64,000 nucleotides of DNA, from the NCBI RefSeq assembly GCF_006385595.1, contig NZ_CP041046.1, positions 3,782,001 through 3,846,000 on the forward strand, written 5' to 3'. The notes below the pieces were generated by a model. That model did not search any database, was not told where the DNA came from, and saw only the letters and a list, made by a program, of their open reading frames with translations. Made by a program: the position numbers and the translations under genes. Shown here piece by piece: positions 29,568 to 38,951 of this stretch. Each line of letters opens with the position of its first letter. Position 1 is the first letter of the stretch. This DNA is from Luteibacter pinisoli. Lineage in GTDB: Bacteria; Pseudomonadota; Gammaproteobacteria; Xanthomonadales; Rhodanobacteraceae.

Positions 29568-30778
29568 GCGAGGCCTCCGGCGGTGACCGGCACGGCGGTG
29601 GCCGGGTTGCGCACCGCCGTCTGGCGGGCGTCTTCGGCGCGGTTGATTTCGAAGGTGGCGCGCAGCAGCACGCCGACCATGCAGCAGGTCATGAGCACGG
29701 AGGAACCGCCCGAGCTGATCAGCGGCAAGGTCAGGCCCTTGGTCGGCAGCACGCCGAGGTTCACGCCAATCGAGACCATGGCCTGGAAGCCGAGCATCAG
29801 CGAGATGCCGTAGGCGACGTAGCCGGAGAAACGATGGCCGAGCTCCACGCCCTTCAGGCCGATGTACAGGCCACGGCCGACCAGCACGATGTACAGGCCG
29901 ATGACGGTGGCGATGCCGGCCAGGCCGAGTTCTTCGGCCAGCACGGCCAGGATGAAGTCGGTGTGCGCCTCGGGCAGGTAGAACAGCTTCTGCACGCTGG
30001 AGCCCAGGCCCACGCCCAGCCACTCACCGCGGCCCACGGCGATCAGCGCCTGGGTCAGCTGGAAACCGTCGTTGAACGGATCCTTCCACGGATCCAGGAA
30101 CGAGGTGAGGCGCTTGATGCGGTAATCCTCGGCCGTCGCCGCGTAGATCAGCAGCGGCACCAGCGGCAGCGCCAGCAGGAGCAGGTTGCGCATGCGCGCG
30201 CCGGCCAGCCAGACCATGCCAACGGTGGTGGCCACCACGAGGGCGGCCGAACCGAAGTCGGGCTGGGCCAGCAGCAACAGCACGATGAAACCGGCCACGG
30301 CGATCGGCTTCACCACGCCGAACAGTTCGTATTCCACGCCTTCGCGGTGGCGAACCAGGTAGCTGGACAGGTAAGCGACGAGGATCAGCTTCATCGCCTC
30401 GACGGGCTGGAAGCTGGTGACGAACAGGTTGATCCAGCGGCGCGCACCGTTGATGCGCATGCCGAAGCCCGGCACGAACACCAGCAGCAGGCCGACCACG
30501 CCGAGCAGGAGCAGCAGCGTGCTGTGCTTTTCGATCAGCTTCAGTTCGGTGCGCATGGCCACGCCGGCGAGGATGCAGCCGCCGAAGAGGAAGCCGATGT
30601 GGCGCTTCAGGTAATAGAAGGCGCCCACGTGCGAGCCATCGGCCACGGCGATCGAGCTGGAGGTGACCATCACCACGCCGATCGCGGCGAGCGCGAGCGC
30701 GGCCACGAGCAGCGGGAGGTCGAAACTCCCCCGCGGGCCCTGGCGGCGCTGTGCCTGCTTGTTGCCGAAGCCAAACAT
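29564..30778 (-). CDS. ftsW: SEDS peptidoglycan polymerase FtsW
   Basis: Septal glycan polymerase that works with FtsI. It has ten or so hydrophobic helices, with family motifs GARRWINLFVTSFQPVEAMKL near residues 115-135, LAQPDFGSAALVV near 180-192 and, near the end, PTKGLTLPLISSGGSSVL. The 404 residues are normal. It starts only 6 bases after the mraY stop; in E. coli murD lies in this place, and here it is absent. Confidence 0.97.
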   Translation of the reverse strand: MFGFGNKQAQRRQGPRGSFDLPLLVAALALAAIGVVMVTSSSIAVADGSHVGAFYYLKRHIGFLFGGCILAGVAMRTELKLIEKHSTLLLLLGVVGLLLVFVPGFGMRINGARRWINLFVTSFQPVEAMKLILVAYLSSYLVRHREGVEYELFGVVKPIAVAGFIVLLLLAQPDFGSAALVVATTVGMVWLAGARMRNLLLLALPLVPLLIYAATAEDYRIKRLTSFLDPWKDPFNDGFQLTQALIAVGRGEWLGVGLGSSVQKLFYLPEAHTDFILAVLAEELGLAGIATVIGLYIVLVGRGLYIGLKGVELGHRFSGYVAYGISLMLGFQAMVSIGVNLGVLPTKGLTLPLISSGGSSVLMTCCMVGVLLRATFEINRAEDARQTAVRNPATAVPVTAGGLA

Positions 30779-30784
30779 GATGTC

Positions 30785-31867
30785 TTAGCGCACCTTCAGG
30801 GTAGCGAGGCCAATAAGCACCAGCACGACGCTGATGATCCAGAAACGCACGATGACCCGCGGTTCGGGCCAGCCTTTCAGTTCGAAGTGGTGGTGGATGG
30901 GGGCCATGCGGAAAATCCGCTTGCCGCGCAGCTTGAAGCTGCCCACCTGCAACATCACCGAGGCGGTTTCCATCACGAACACGCCGCCCATCACCAGCAG
31001 CACGATTTCCTGGCGCACGATGAGGGCCACGCAGCCGAGCGCGGCGCCGATGGCCAGCGCGCCCACATCACCCATGAACACCTGGGCCGGGTACGTGTTG
31101 AACCAGAGGAAGCCGAGGCCGGCACCGGCCAGCGCGCTGCAGAAGATCGCCAGCTCGCCCGCACCGGGGATCGACGGGATGCCGAGGTATTCGGAGAACA
31201 GCTTGTTGCCGGCCAGGTAGGCAAAGATGCCCAGCGCGCCGGACACCAGCACGCTCGGCATGATCGCCAGGCCGTCCAGGCCGTCGGTGAGGTTCACTGC
31301 GTTGGAGAAGCCGACGATGATGAAGTAGCCGATCACCACGAACATCAGGCCCAGCGGCAGCGCCACCTGCTTGAACAGCGGCACGTACAGCGCGGTCTCG
31401 GCCGGCAGCTGGTGCGTGTAGTACAGGAACAGCGCAGCGCCCAGGCCGAACACGGACTGCCAGAAGTACTTCCAGCGGCTGGCGAGGCCACGGCTGTCCT
31501 TCAGCACCAGCTTGCGGTAATCGTCGTAGAAGCCGATCGCGCCGAAGGCCAGCGTCACCACCAGCACCACCCACACGTAGCGGTTGCCGAGGTCGGCCCA
31601 CAGCAGGGTGGAAATGCCGATGGCGAACAGGATCAGCGTGCCGCCCATGGTCGGCGTGCCGGCCTTGGAAAGGTGAGTCTGCGGGCCATCGCTGCGCACC
31701 ACCTGGCCGGCCTTCAGCGCCGCCAGCTTGCGGATCATGGCCGGGCCCAGCAGCAGCGACACGGACAGCGCGGTGAGCGCCGCCATGATCGCGCGGAAGG
31801 TGATGTATTGGAAAAGATGCAGCGACGTGAAGTGCCGAGCCATCCATTCCGCCAGTTCAAGCAGCAT
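30785..31867 (-). CDS. mraY: Phospho-N-acetylmuramoyl-pentapeptide transferase MraY
   Basis: Transfers phospho-MurNAc-pentapeptide to undecaprenyl phosphate, giving lipid I. It is an integral membrane protein with about 10 helices. Key motifs are KAGTPTMGG near residue 69, [17 protein letters not shown] (the catalytic Asp pair), [14 protein letters not shown] and [17 protein letters not shown] near the end. The 360 residues equal E. coli MraY. Its start overlaps the end of murF by 11 bases. Confidence 0.98.
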   Translation of the reverse strand: MLLELAEWMARHFTSLHLFQYITFRAIMAALTALSVSLLLGPAMIRKLAALKAGQVVRSDGPQTHLSKAGTPTMGGTLILFAIGISTLLWADLGNRYVWVVLVVTLAFGAIGFYDDYRKLVLKDSRGLASRWKYFWQSVFGLGAALFLYYTHQLPAETALYVPLFKQVALPLGLMFVVIGYFIIVGFSNAVNLTDGLDGLAIMPSVLVSGALGIFAYLAGNKLFSEYLGIPSIPGAGELAIFCSALAGAGLGFLWFNTYPAQVFMGDVGALAIGAALGCVALIVRQEIVLLVMGGVFVMETASVMLQVGSFKLRGKRIFRMAPIHHHFELKGWPEPRVIVRFWIISVVLVLIGLATLKVR

Positions 31868-33224
31868 GGGATGCTCCTTCAGCGTACGACTTCATCGCCG
31901 CGACCACCCGCTCCATGCCAGACGATCGCGACCCTTTCACCAGGACCGTGACGCCCTCGTGGATCTGCGCACACGCGGCCTCGATGAGGGCTTCCTGCGT
32001 GGCGAAATGTTGCGCGCCGGCGCCATAGGCGTCGACGGCGGCGGCGCTCTTCACGCCGACGGCGAGCAGGCGCTCGATGCCGCGCTTGTGCGCAAGCGCA
32101 CCGATGCTGGCGTGCAGTGCCAGCGTGTCCGCGCCCAGTTCGGCCATGTCACCCATCACCAGCCAGCGCTCGCCGCGGGCCAGGGCCAGCGTGTCGATGG
32201 CGGCGGCCGCGGAACCCGGGTTGGCGTTGTAGCTGTCGTCGATCAGGGTCCAGCCGCCCGGCATCGGCTCCAGGTTCAGGCGGCCCGGCACGTGCGGCAC
32301 GTTCGACAGGCCATCGACGATGGTTTCCACCGGCACGTCCAGCGCCACCGCGATCGCGGCGGCCGCCAGGGCGTTGGCCACGTTGTGGCGGCCGGCCAGC
32401 GGCAACTGCACGTCGCCGTCGCCGTGCGGCGTGCTCAGCACGAAGTGCGTGCCGTCGATGCGCTCTTCGATGATGTCCGCGCCGATGTCCGCGCGATGCT
32501 CCAGGCCGTAGCTCAGCACGCGGCGGGTACCGGCCAGCCCGGCGAAGAACATGGCAAAACGCTGGTCGTCCACGTTGATGATGGCCACGCCGTCCGCGGG
32601 CAGCGAGGTGTACAGCGCGCCCTTGGTTTCAGCGACGCCTTCGATCGTGCCCATGCGCTCAAGATGCGCGGCGGCGATGGAATTGACGAGGCCAATATCG
32701 GGCCGTGCGATGGCGGCCAGGTAATCGATGTCGCCCGGCTTGCCCGCGCCCATCTCGAGCACGGCGTACTCGGTGTCTTCCGGCATGGCCAGCAGCGTGA
32801 GCGGCATGCCGATCTCGTTGTTGTAGTTACCGGCGTTGACGTGCGTGCGGCCGTGGCGCGACAGGATGGACGTGGTGAGCGTTTTCACCGTGGTCTTGCC
32901 GTTCGAGCCGGTGATGCCGATCACCCGCACCTTGTTGTTCTGTGCCCGCACGGAACTGGCGAGGTCGCCCAGCGCCAGCTGCGTGTCATTGACGATCACC
33001 TGCGGGATATCCACGGCCACCGGGTGGGTGACCAGCGCGGCGACAGCGCCCTTTTCCGCGGCGGCGGCGACGTAGTCATGCCCATCGACATGCTCGCCCG
33101 GCAGCGCGACGAACAGGTCGCCCTGCTTCAGCTTGCGCGTATCGATGGCGAAACCGGTGACGTCGGCATCGGCGCCATGCAGGCGGCCGCGAGTCCACAG
33201 GGCGACGGCGGAGAGACGCATCAT
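31857..33224 (-). CDS. murF: UDP-MurNAc-tripeptide D-alanyl-D-alanine ligase MurF
   Basis: Adds D-Ala-D-Ala to the UDP-MurNAc-tripeptide. The ATP loop is [19 protein letters not shown] near residues 98-116; the central domain contains [18 protein letters not shown], and the C-domain contains [18 protein letters not shown]. The 455 residues are normal. ATG at 33224 overlaps the murE stop (ATGA); the next codon is also ATG, so the start may be one codon later. Confidence 0.97.
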   Translation of the reverse strand: MMRLSAVALWTRGRLHGADADVTGFAIDTRKLKQGDLFVALPGEHVDGHDYVAAAAEKGAVAALVTHPVAVDIPQVIVNDTQLALGDLASSVRAQNNKVRVIGITGSNGKTTVKTLTTSILSRHGRTHVNAGNYNNEIGMPLTLLAMPEDTEYAVLEMGAGKPGDIDYLAAIARPDIGLVNSIAAAHLERMGTIEGVAETKGALYTSLPADGVAIINVDDQRFAMFFAGLAGTRRVLSYGLEHRADIGADIIEERIDGTHFVLSTPHGDGDVQLPLAGRHNVANALAAAAIAVALDVPVETIVDGLSNVPHVPGRLNLEPMPGGWTLIDDSYNANPGSAAAAIDTLALARGERWLVMGDMAELGADTLALHASIGALAHKRGIERLLAVGVKSAAAVDAYGAGAQHFATQEALIEAACAQIHEGVTVLVKGSRSSGMERVVAAMKSYAEGASHAA

Positions 33225-34717
33225 GCGCGTGCTCCCTTGCCGCTGCCGGCCATGGCTTCCTGCGCCACGGCGAGGTCGTCGAAGGGACGCTTGCCCTCCG
33301 GGCCTTCCTGGTAAGTCTCGTGACCCTTGCCGGCGATCAGCACCACGTCGTCGGCCTTGGCCGAGGCGAGTGCCATGGCAATCGCCTTCGCGCGGTCGCG
33401 CTCGATCTTCACGGTGTCCGCGTGGACGAAGCCCGTGACGATCTGCGCGACGATGGCGTCGCCGTCTTCGCTGCGCGGGTTGTCGTCGGTGACGATCACC
33501 GTATCCGACAGGCGCTCGGCGATACCGGCCATGATCGGGCGCTTGCCCGTGTCACGGTCGCCGCCCGCGCCAAACACGCAGATCAGCTTGCCCTTGGTGT
33601 GCGAGCGCAGCGCCAGCAGCGCCTGCTTCAGCGCATCGGGCGTATGCGAGTAATCGACCACCACCAGCGGCTTCTTGCCGTCGCCGCCGAGGCGGCTCAT
33701 GCGGCCGTTCACCGGTTGCAGGGATTCCAGCGCGGCGTGGATGCGCTCGAACGGCTCGCCCAGCGCGCCCAGCACCGCGGCGACCGCCAGCAGGTTGGCG
33801 ACATTGAAGCGGCCGAGCAGCGCGCTGCGCACGGTGCGCATGCCCCACGGCGTGGTCAGGTTGAAGGACAGGCCCTTCGCCGAGGTGACGATGATGTCCG
33901 CGCGCACTTCCGCGTCCTTGTCGGTGGCCTCGTGGGCCATCGACGTGCGCAGCTTCTGCACGCCCTCGGGCAGGCCCTTGGCCAGCTTCGCGCCAAAGGC
34001 GTCGTCCACGTTGATCACGGCGGCCTTCAGGCCATCGAAGGCGAACAGCCGGGCTTTCGCCGCGCCGTAGGCTTCCATGGTGCCGTGGTAATCGAGGTGG
34101 TCGCGGGTGAGGTTGGTGAACACCGCCACGTCAAAGGCGATCGCGTTCACCCGGCCCTGCTCCAGCGCGTGCGAGGAGACTTCCATCGCCACGTGGGTCG
34201 CGCCGGCATCGCGGAAACCGGCGAACAGGCCCTGCATGCTGATGGCGTCGGGCGTGGTGCGCTCGCCTTCGACGATCGCGCCATGCATGCCGGCACCCAG
34301 CGTGCCCACGCTCGCCGGCTTCTTGCCGAGGAAGGCAAGGGCCTGGGCGATCAGCTGGACGGTGGACGTCTTGCCGTTGGTGCCGGTAACGCCGATCACG
34401 TCCAGCGCGCGGGTGGGCTCGCCATGGAAGCGGGCGGCGATGCTGCCGGTGTGCTCGCGCAGGTCTTTCACTGTGACCACGGGCACGCCCGGGTCGGCCG
34501 CGTCGAACGGGCCTTCGGCCAGGATCACGGCCGCGCCGTTCTCCACGGCCTTCGCCGCGAAGTCCATGCCGTGGCCCTTGCCGCCACGCAGCGCCACGAA
34601 GGCATCGCCGGCGGTGATCTCGCGCGAATCCAGCGAGAGGCCGGAAACGACGATTTCGCCGGCACCCTGGGCGTCGGCGAAACCATTCAGAAGTTCGTTG
34701 AGGCTCATCGTGCTCAT
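33221..34717 (-). CDS. murE: UDP-MurNAc-dipeptide:diaminopimelate ligase MurE
   Basis: Adds the third amino acid of the stem peptide. The ATP loop is VIGVTGTNGKTSTVQLIAQ near residues 107-125. The motif TDDNPRSEDGD near 410-420 contains DNPR, the signature of specificity for meso-diaminopimelate rather than lysine. The 498 residues are normal. The ATG at 34717 overlaps the ftsI stop; an ATG three codons later (MSLNELLNG) is an alternative. Confidence 0.97.
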   Translation of the reverse strand: MSTMSLNELLNGFADAQGAGEIVVSGLSLDSREITAGDAFVALRGGKGHGMDFAAKAVENGAAVILAEGPFDAADPGVPVVTVKDLREHTGSIAARFHGEPTRALDVIGVTGTNGKTSTVQLIAQALAFLGKKPASVGTLGAGMHGAIVEGERTTPDAISMQGLFAGFRDAGATHVAMEVSSHALEQGRVNAIAFDVAVFTNLTRDHLDYHGTMEAYGAAKARLFAFDGLKAAVINVDDAFGAKLAKGLPEGVQKLRTSMAHEATDKDAEVRADIIVTSAKGLSFNLTTPWGMRTVRSALLGRFNVANLLAVAAVLGALGEPFERIHAALESLQPVNGRMSRLGGDGKKPLVVVDYSHTPDALKQALLALRSHTKGKLICVFGAGGDRDTGKRPIMAGIAERLSDTVIVTDDNPRSEDGDAIVAQIVTGFVHADTVKIERDRAKAIAMALASAKADDVVLIAGKGHETYQEGPEGKRPFDDLAVAQEAMAGSGKGARA

Positions 34718-36519
34718 GGCACCACCTCTTCCGCCGCACTGTCGTCGGCGGCCGGTGGCGCATTGGTTGTGCCGATCATCCCGCCCTGGCTCGGGCCGCC
34801 GGCGTACCAGCGGCCGACGTTGTCGGGCGGAATATCGAGGAGTCGGACGGCGCCGGTCATGACGTTGGCGAACGCGGGGCCTGCCACCGAACCACCGTAG
34901 TAGTGGGCGCCCTGCGGATCGTTGATCACCACGACCGTCACCACGCGCGGCGCGCTCGCCGGGATCATGCCCGCGAACAGCGACACGTAGTTGCGGGCGG
35001 TGTAACCGCCCACGGAATTCTTCTTCGACGTACCGGTCTTGCCGGCGACGCTGTAGTTGGCCACGGAGGCGAAACCGAAACCGGTGCCGCCCGGGGCCAG
35101 CACCGTCTCCAGCATGGCGACGATGTTGTGCGCCACTTCCGGCGTGATCACCTGGTTGGGCGGGTTGTCCGCGCCCTTGATGAAGCTCGGCGCGCGGTAC
35201 GCACCACCGTTGGCGATGGCCGCGTAACCCGTGGCCAGCTGCAGCGGGGTCACGTTGAGGTTGTAGCCGTAGGCCAGGCGCGACTTCTCGATCGGCTTCC
35301 AGGTACGGCCCACCGGCAGGTAGCCCGAGGCTTCGCCGGGGAAACCGCTGCCCGTGCTGTTGCCGAGGCCAAACGACTTGTACATGCCGTAGAGGAAGTC
35401 GGTATCCAGCGACATGCCGATCTTGGCGGCGCCGACGTTGGACGACTTGGTGATGACGCCCGTCGGGGTCAGCGTGCCCCAGTTATGCGTGTCATGCACC
35501 GGCTTGCCGCCCACCACCCACGTACCCGGCGACGTTTCGATCAACGGCGCCGTCGGGGTGTACTTGCCGCTGGTGAGCGCGGCCGCCATCGTGAAGGCCT
35601 TCATCGTCGAACCGGGCTCGACGACGTCGGTGACGGCGCGATTGCGGCGCTCGGACGGGCTGCTGCCGCGCACGGCATTCGGGTTGAACGCCGGCAGGTT
35701 GGCCATGCCCAGCACTTCGCCGGTATGCACGTCCATCACGACGATGGAGCCGGAATCGGCCTTGTTGATTTCCAGCGCGGACTTCAGCGCGCTGTACGCC
35801 AGGTACTGGATGCGGCGGTCGATCGACAGCGTGAGGTCGCGGCCCGGCTGCGGCGCGCGCACCAGTTCCACGTCTTCCACGACGTGGCCCATGCGGTCGC
35901 GGATGACGCGCTTGGCACCCGGCTTGCCGGCGAGCCACGAATCAAACGCCAGCTCCAGGCCTTCCTGGCCGTGGTCGTCGATGTTGGTGAAGCCGAGGAT
36001 ATGGCTGTTCACCGCACCGGACGGGTAATAGCGGCGGTACTCGCGCTGCGAGTTAATGCCCGGGATCTTCAGGTCCATGATCGCCTGCGCGTCTTCCGGA
36101 CGCATCTGGCGGGTGATGTACATGAATTCCTTGTCGGCGCGCTGCTCGATCTTCTGCTTCAGGTCCTCGGCATCCACGTGCAGGGCCCTGGCCAGGTCCG
36201 GGATGCGGTCGGCGTTCTCGAGCAGTTCCGGCGGGTTCGCCCAGATGGAGGCCACCGGCGTGGACACCGCGAGCGGCTCGCCGTTGCGGTCGAAGATGGT
36301 GCCGCGGGAGACGGCGATCGGCATTTCGCGCAGGAAGCGCGCGTCACCCTGGTCCTGGTAGAACTGCTTGCGCACCACCTGCAGGTCGAACGCGCGCACG
36401 AGCAGGCCCGAGGCGGCCACGCACAGCACGGCCACCATCACGGTCATGCGCTTGCGCGGGCTCGGGCCCTGGCCGCGGCGGCGGCTGGGGACGGCGAGCT
36501 TGCCCGGGCGCGCCCTCAT
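34714..36519 (-). CDS. ftsI: Septal transpeptidase FtsI (PBP3)
   Basis: Class B penicillin-binding protein that cross-links septal peptidoglycan with FtsW. It has a basic cytoplasmic N-terminus, one membrane helix (VMVAVLCVAASGLLVRAF, near residues 27-44) and the pedestal domain (RGTIFDRNGEPLAVS). The transpeptidase motifs are EPGSTMKAF (SxxK, near 296), TKSSNVGAAK (SxN, near 350) and AGKTGTSKK (KTG, near 490). The 601 residues are typical. It overlaps ftsL and murE by 4 bases each. Confidence 0.97.
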   Translation of the reverse strand: MRARPGKLAVPSRRRGQGPSPRKRMTVMVAVLCVAASGLLVRAFDLQVVRKQFYQDQGDARFLREMPIAVSRGTIFDRNGEPLAVSTPVASIWANPPELLENADRIPDLARALHVDAEDLKQKIEQRADKEFMYITRQMRPEDAQAIMDLKIPGINSQREYRRYYPSGAVNSHILGFTNIDDHGQEGLELAFDSWLAGKPGAKRVIRDRMGHVVEDVELVRAPQPGRDLTLSIDRRIQYLAYSALKSALEINKADSGSIVVMDVHTGEVLGMANLPAFNPNAVRGSSPSERRNRAVTDVVEPGSTMKAFTMAAALTSGKYTPTAPLIETSPGTWVVGGKPVHDTHNWGTLTPTGVITKSSNVGAAKIGMSLDTDFLYGMYKSFGLGNSTGSGFPGEASGYLPVGRTWKPIEKSRLAYGYNLNVTPLQLATGYAAIANGGAYRAPSFIKGADNPPNQVITPEVAHNIVAMLETVLAPGGTGFGFASVANYSVAGKTGTSKKNSVGGYTARNYVSLFAGMIPASAPRVVTVVVINDPQGAHYYGGSVAGPAFANVMTGAVRLLDIPPDNVGRWYAGGPSQGGMIGTTNAPPAADDSAAEEVVP

Positions 36520-36788
36520 CGACGCACCAGCTGGATGTCCTGCGGCTTCGGCGGCACCATGCCGAGCTTCTCGCGCGCATCGCCATCGATGCGGCTGGGC
36601 TCGGCGTAAGTGGCCTGCTCGAGTTCGAGGCGGCCGTACTCCACGCCGATATCATCCTTCTGCGTCTGCAGGCGGGAGAGTTCGACGAAGAGCACGCGGC
36701 TCTCGTGACGCGTCCACACCACGCCGATCGCGCTGCCGATGACGGCCAGCAGGAGCAGGGTGAGGCAGATCGCGCCAAAGGTCTTCAT
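36516..36788 (-). CDS. ftsL: Cell division protein FtsL
   Basis: Small bitopic protein that forms a coiled-coil complex with FtsB and FtsQ. One membrane helix spans residues 4-25 (FGAICLTLLLLAVIGSAIGVVW). A heptad-like segment follows (RVLFVELSRLQTQKDDIGVEYGRLELE). ATG at 36788 overlaps the rsmH stop as ATGA; 90 residues result. An open frame continues upstream inside rsmH but has no FtsL character. The identification rests on size, topology and position, since FtsL sequences diverge. Confidence 0.94.
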   Translation of the reverse strand: MKTFGAICLTLLLLAVIGSAIGVVWTRHESRVLFVELSRLQTQKDDIGVEYGRLELEQATYAEPSRIDGDAREKLGMVPPKPQDIQLVRR

Positions 36789-37714
36789 GCAAGCTTCTCC
36801 GCGATGCGCAGCACGGCGGAGCGCGAACGCGGGTTCGCGGACACTTCGGCATCGGAAGCGAACAGGGCCTTGCCGACCGGCTTCAGGCGGGCCAGCTTCG
36901 CTTCGGCCGGCGGGCCACGGCGGCTGCCCTGCACACGACCTTCGTGCGAGCGGATGAACTGCTTGACGATGCGGTCTTCCAGCGAGTGGAAGCTGATGAC
37001 GGCGAGGCGGCCGCCGACACTGAGGCGTTCCAGCGCGGCGTCGAGGCCGGCTTCCACCGATTCCAGCTCGGCGTTCACGCGGATGCGCAGCGCCTGGAAG
37101 GTGCGGGTGGCGGGATTCTTGCCGGGCTCGCGGCGGCCGACGCAACCGGCCACCAGCGCGGCGAGGTCGCCGGTGCGGGTGATCGGGGTGGTGGCGCGGC
37201 GCTCGACGATGGTCTTGGCGATGCGGCGGCTGAAGCGCTCTTCGCCAAACTTCCAGAGCACGTCGGCGATGTCGGCTTCGTCGGCATCACGCAGGAAATC
37301 CGCCGCGCTGATGCCGCGCGTGGTGTCCATGCGCATGTCCAGCGGCGCATCGTTCATGAAACTGAAACCGCGGCTCGCGTCATCCAGCTGCGGCGAGGAG
37401 ACGCCGAGATCGAGCAGGATGCCGTCGAGGCCACCGTCAAGCGCGTCCCATTCGCCCATCGTGGCGAAGTTGTCGTGGCGCAGGCTGACGCGCGGGTCGG
37501 TGGCCAGGCCGGCTTCGGCCACGGCAATCGCGGTGGGGTCGCGGTCCATCAGGAACAGGCGGCCTTCCGGCGACAGGCGCGCGAGGATCGCCGCTGCGTG
37601 ACCGCCGCGGCCAAACGTTCCGTCGAGATAGCGCCCGTTCTCGCGCACGGCGAGGCCCTCCACCACTTCATCGAGCATCACTGGGATGTGCACATCGCGC
37701 CCCGCCATCGCCAC
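36785..37714 (-). CDS. rsmH: 16S rRNA (cytosine1402-N4)-methyltransferase RsmH
   Basis: Methylates N4 of C1402 in the ribosomal P site. It begins with HIPVMLDEVVEGLAV. The S-adenosylmethionine site is YLDGTFGRGGHAAAIL near residues 29-44, followed by DLGVSSPQLDDASRGFSF near 102-119 and the C-terminal VISFHSLEDRIVKQF near 242-256. A GTG at 37714 has GGGAG 6 bases upstream and is preferred; an ATG two codons later (37708) would be 12 bases from that site. It has 309 residues and is second in the cluster. Confidence 0.96.
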   Translation of the reverse strand: MAMAGRDVHIPVMLDEVVEGLAVRENGRYLDGTFGRGGHAAAILARLSPEGRLFLMDRDPTAIAVAEAGLATDPRVSLRHDNFATMGEWDALDGGLDGILLDLGVSSPQLDDASRGFSFMNDAPLDMRMDTTRGISAADFLRDADEADIADVLWKFGEERFSRRIAKTIVERRATTPITRTGDLAALVAGCVGRREPGKNPATRTFQALRIRVNAELESVEAGLDAALERLSVGGRLAVISFHSLEDRIVKQFIRSHEGRVQGSRRGPPAEAKLARLKPVGKALFASDAEVSANPRSRSAVLRIAEKLA

Positions 37715-37764
37715 ATCCCACTCCCGTTACCCGTACTGCCAAAATCAAAATCGAAGGTGTGCTG

Positions 37765-38211
37765 TTACAACCGCAGTTCCGCCATGTCGTCGCTGATGTC
37801 TTCCTCGTTGATCGTCTGGCGGATCTTCGCGAGGTGGGCCTGTTCGCTCCAAAGCTCGAACTTGTTGCCCATGCCGAGTAACACGGCCTTTTTCTCAATC
37901 CCCGCGGCTGCACGCTGGCTGGCTGGCAGGAGGATGCGTGCCGCACCGTCGGGTTCGACGATGGCGGCGGCGCCCACCAGCTTCATCTGCAGGTTGCGGT
38001 GCACGGCTTTTACGGTCGGAAGCTGGTTGACGTCGTTGCGTACCCGTTCCCATTCCTCGTAAGGAAAGATCCACAGGCAACCGGTTTCGAAGGGGTTGTA
38101 CGTCAGCACCAGGCGGTTTCCGCAGGCGTCAGCCACCTGATCCCGATACGAGGTCGGAATCGTCAGACGACCTTTGTCGTCGACCGTGATGGCTGTCTCA
38201 CCTTGGAACAT
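37765..38211 (-). CDS. mraZ: Transcriptional regulator MraZ
   Basis: First gene of the dcw cluster, encoding an AbrB-fold DNA-binding protein that represses its own operon. Two tandem SpoVT/AbrB-like repeats are visible: [19 protein letters not shown] near residues 8-26 and [21 protein letters not shown] near 82-102, each with the DxxGR-type core (DKGR, DGAAR). The 148 residues are normal. The matching operator, four direct repeats, lies just upstream. A 50-base gap precedes rsmH. Confidence 0.96.
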   Translation of the reverse strand: MFQGETAITVDDKGRLTIPTSYRDQVADACGNRLVLTYNPFETGCLWIFPYEEWERVRNDVNQLPTVKAVHRNLQMKLVGAAAIVEPDGAARILLPASQRAAAGIEKKAVLLGMGNKFELWSEQAHLAKIRQTINEEDISDDMAELRL

Positions 38212-38225
38212 GTCTGGATGCCCGC

Positions 38226-38260
38226 CCCACCAAATCCCACGAATTCACACTGGGGCCCAC
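38226..38260 (-). promoter_or_regulatory. MraZ operator: four GTGGG-type repeats, 10-base period
   Basis: On the minus strand GTGGG, GTGTG, GTGGG and GTGGG occur at exactly 10-base spacing (plus-strand CCCAC at 38256-38260, CACAC at 38246-38250, CCCAC at 38236-38240 and 38226-38230). Direct repeats of this kind are the known MraZ binding site. The array begins at the edge of the -10 element and runs toward the gene, so bound MraZ would block the promoter. The second repeat carries a G-to-T change. Confidence 0.85.
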
Positions 38261-38287
38261 GATAGTCTCGGGTACTGAGACTGTCAA
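38259..38287 (-). promoter_or_regulatory. Main promoter of the division cluster (PmraZ)
   Basis: A consensus -35 TTGACA (38282-38287, minus strand) is followed after exactly 17 bases by TATCGT (38259-38264) as -10. The start of transcription would fall near 38252, about 40 bases before the mraZ ATG, inside the MraZ repeat array. Confidence 0.8.
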
Positions 38288-38479
38288 GGAATTTTTCCTT
38301 GTGAATCAGAGAGAAAGCTCCTGTTCATCACCAATTCCAGCCATTTCTGAGCAATCTACGGAAGGTGGTTGAATCGCGGGCATTTTTTGATTTTTGCGAG
38401 CACGACATCAGGCGGCAGCTGATGGGGAAATCAGGCCGCGTGACTGAATTCACATTCACAGGAAGGGAAAGATGTCGCA
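38288..38479. other. Intergenic DNA between rnpB and PmraZ
   Basis: About 190 bases of relatively AT-rich sequence (for example a TTTTTTGATTTTT stretch at about 38384-38396). I see no gene, repeat or clear promoter besides PmraZ at its edge. Confidence 0.4.
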
Positions 38480-38519
38480 CACGAGGTGCGCTTCTTCGGA
38501 GAAGAAAGCGCACCTCGTG
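38480..38519 (-). terminator. Long stem-loop after rnpB
   Basis: CACGAGGTGCGC (38480-38491) pairs perfectly with GCGCACCTCGTG (38508-38519). The pairing continues as TTCTTC/GAAGAA past one bulged base to a GGA loop, 18 pairs in all. It follows the RNase P RNA 3' end by about 12 bases. The T tract beyond it is poor (ATCTTT), yet its strength and place make it the likely rnpB terminator. Confidence 0.7.
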
Positions 38520-38530
38520 GCGAAGAGAAG

Positions 38531-38895
<365 letters not shown>

Positions 38896-38901
38896 CCGCC
38901 G

Positions 38902-38924
38902 ATTATACAGTGCCCCGCTACAAT
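38902..38924. promoter_or_regulatory. Divergent -10 elements for rnpB and rsmI
   Basis: On the minus strand a perfect TATAAT (38902-38907) lies 7 bases before the rnpB 5' end. On the plus strand TACAAT (38919-38924) lies 28 bases before the rsmI ATG. Neither has an obvious -35, and the two promoters overlap back to back, so the two transcripts may compete. Confidence 0.6.
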
Positions 38925-38951
38925 CGGCCTCTTTTCCACCGAATCCCACCC

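Noticed and set aside
29568..30023. An N-terminal extension of murG into ftsW
   Set aside because: The frame is open but the MurG family start lies at 29567, exactly coupled to the ftsW stop.
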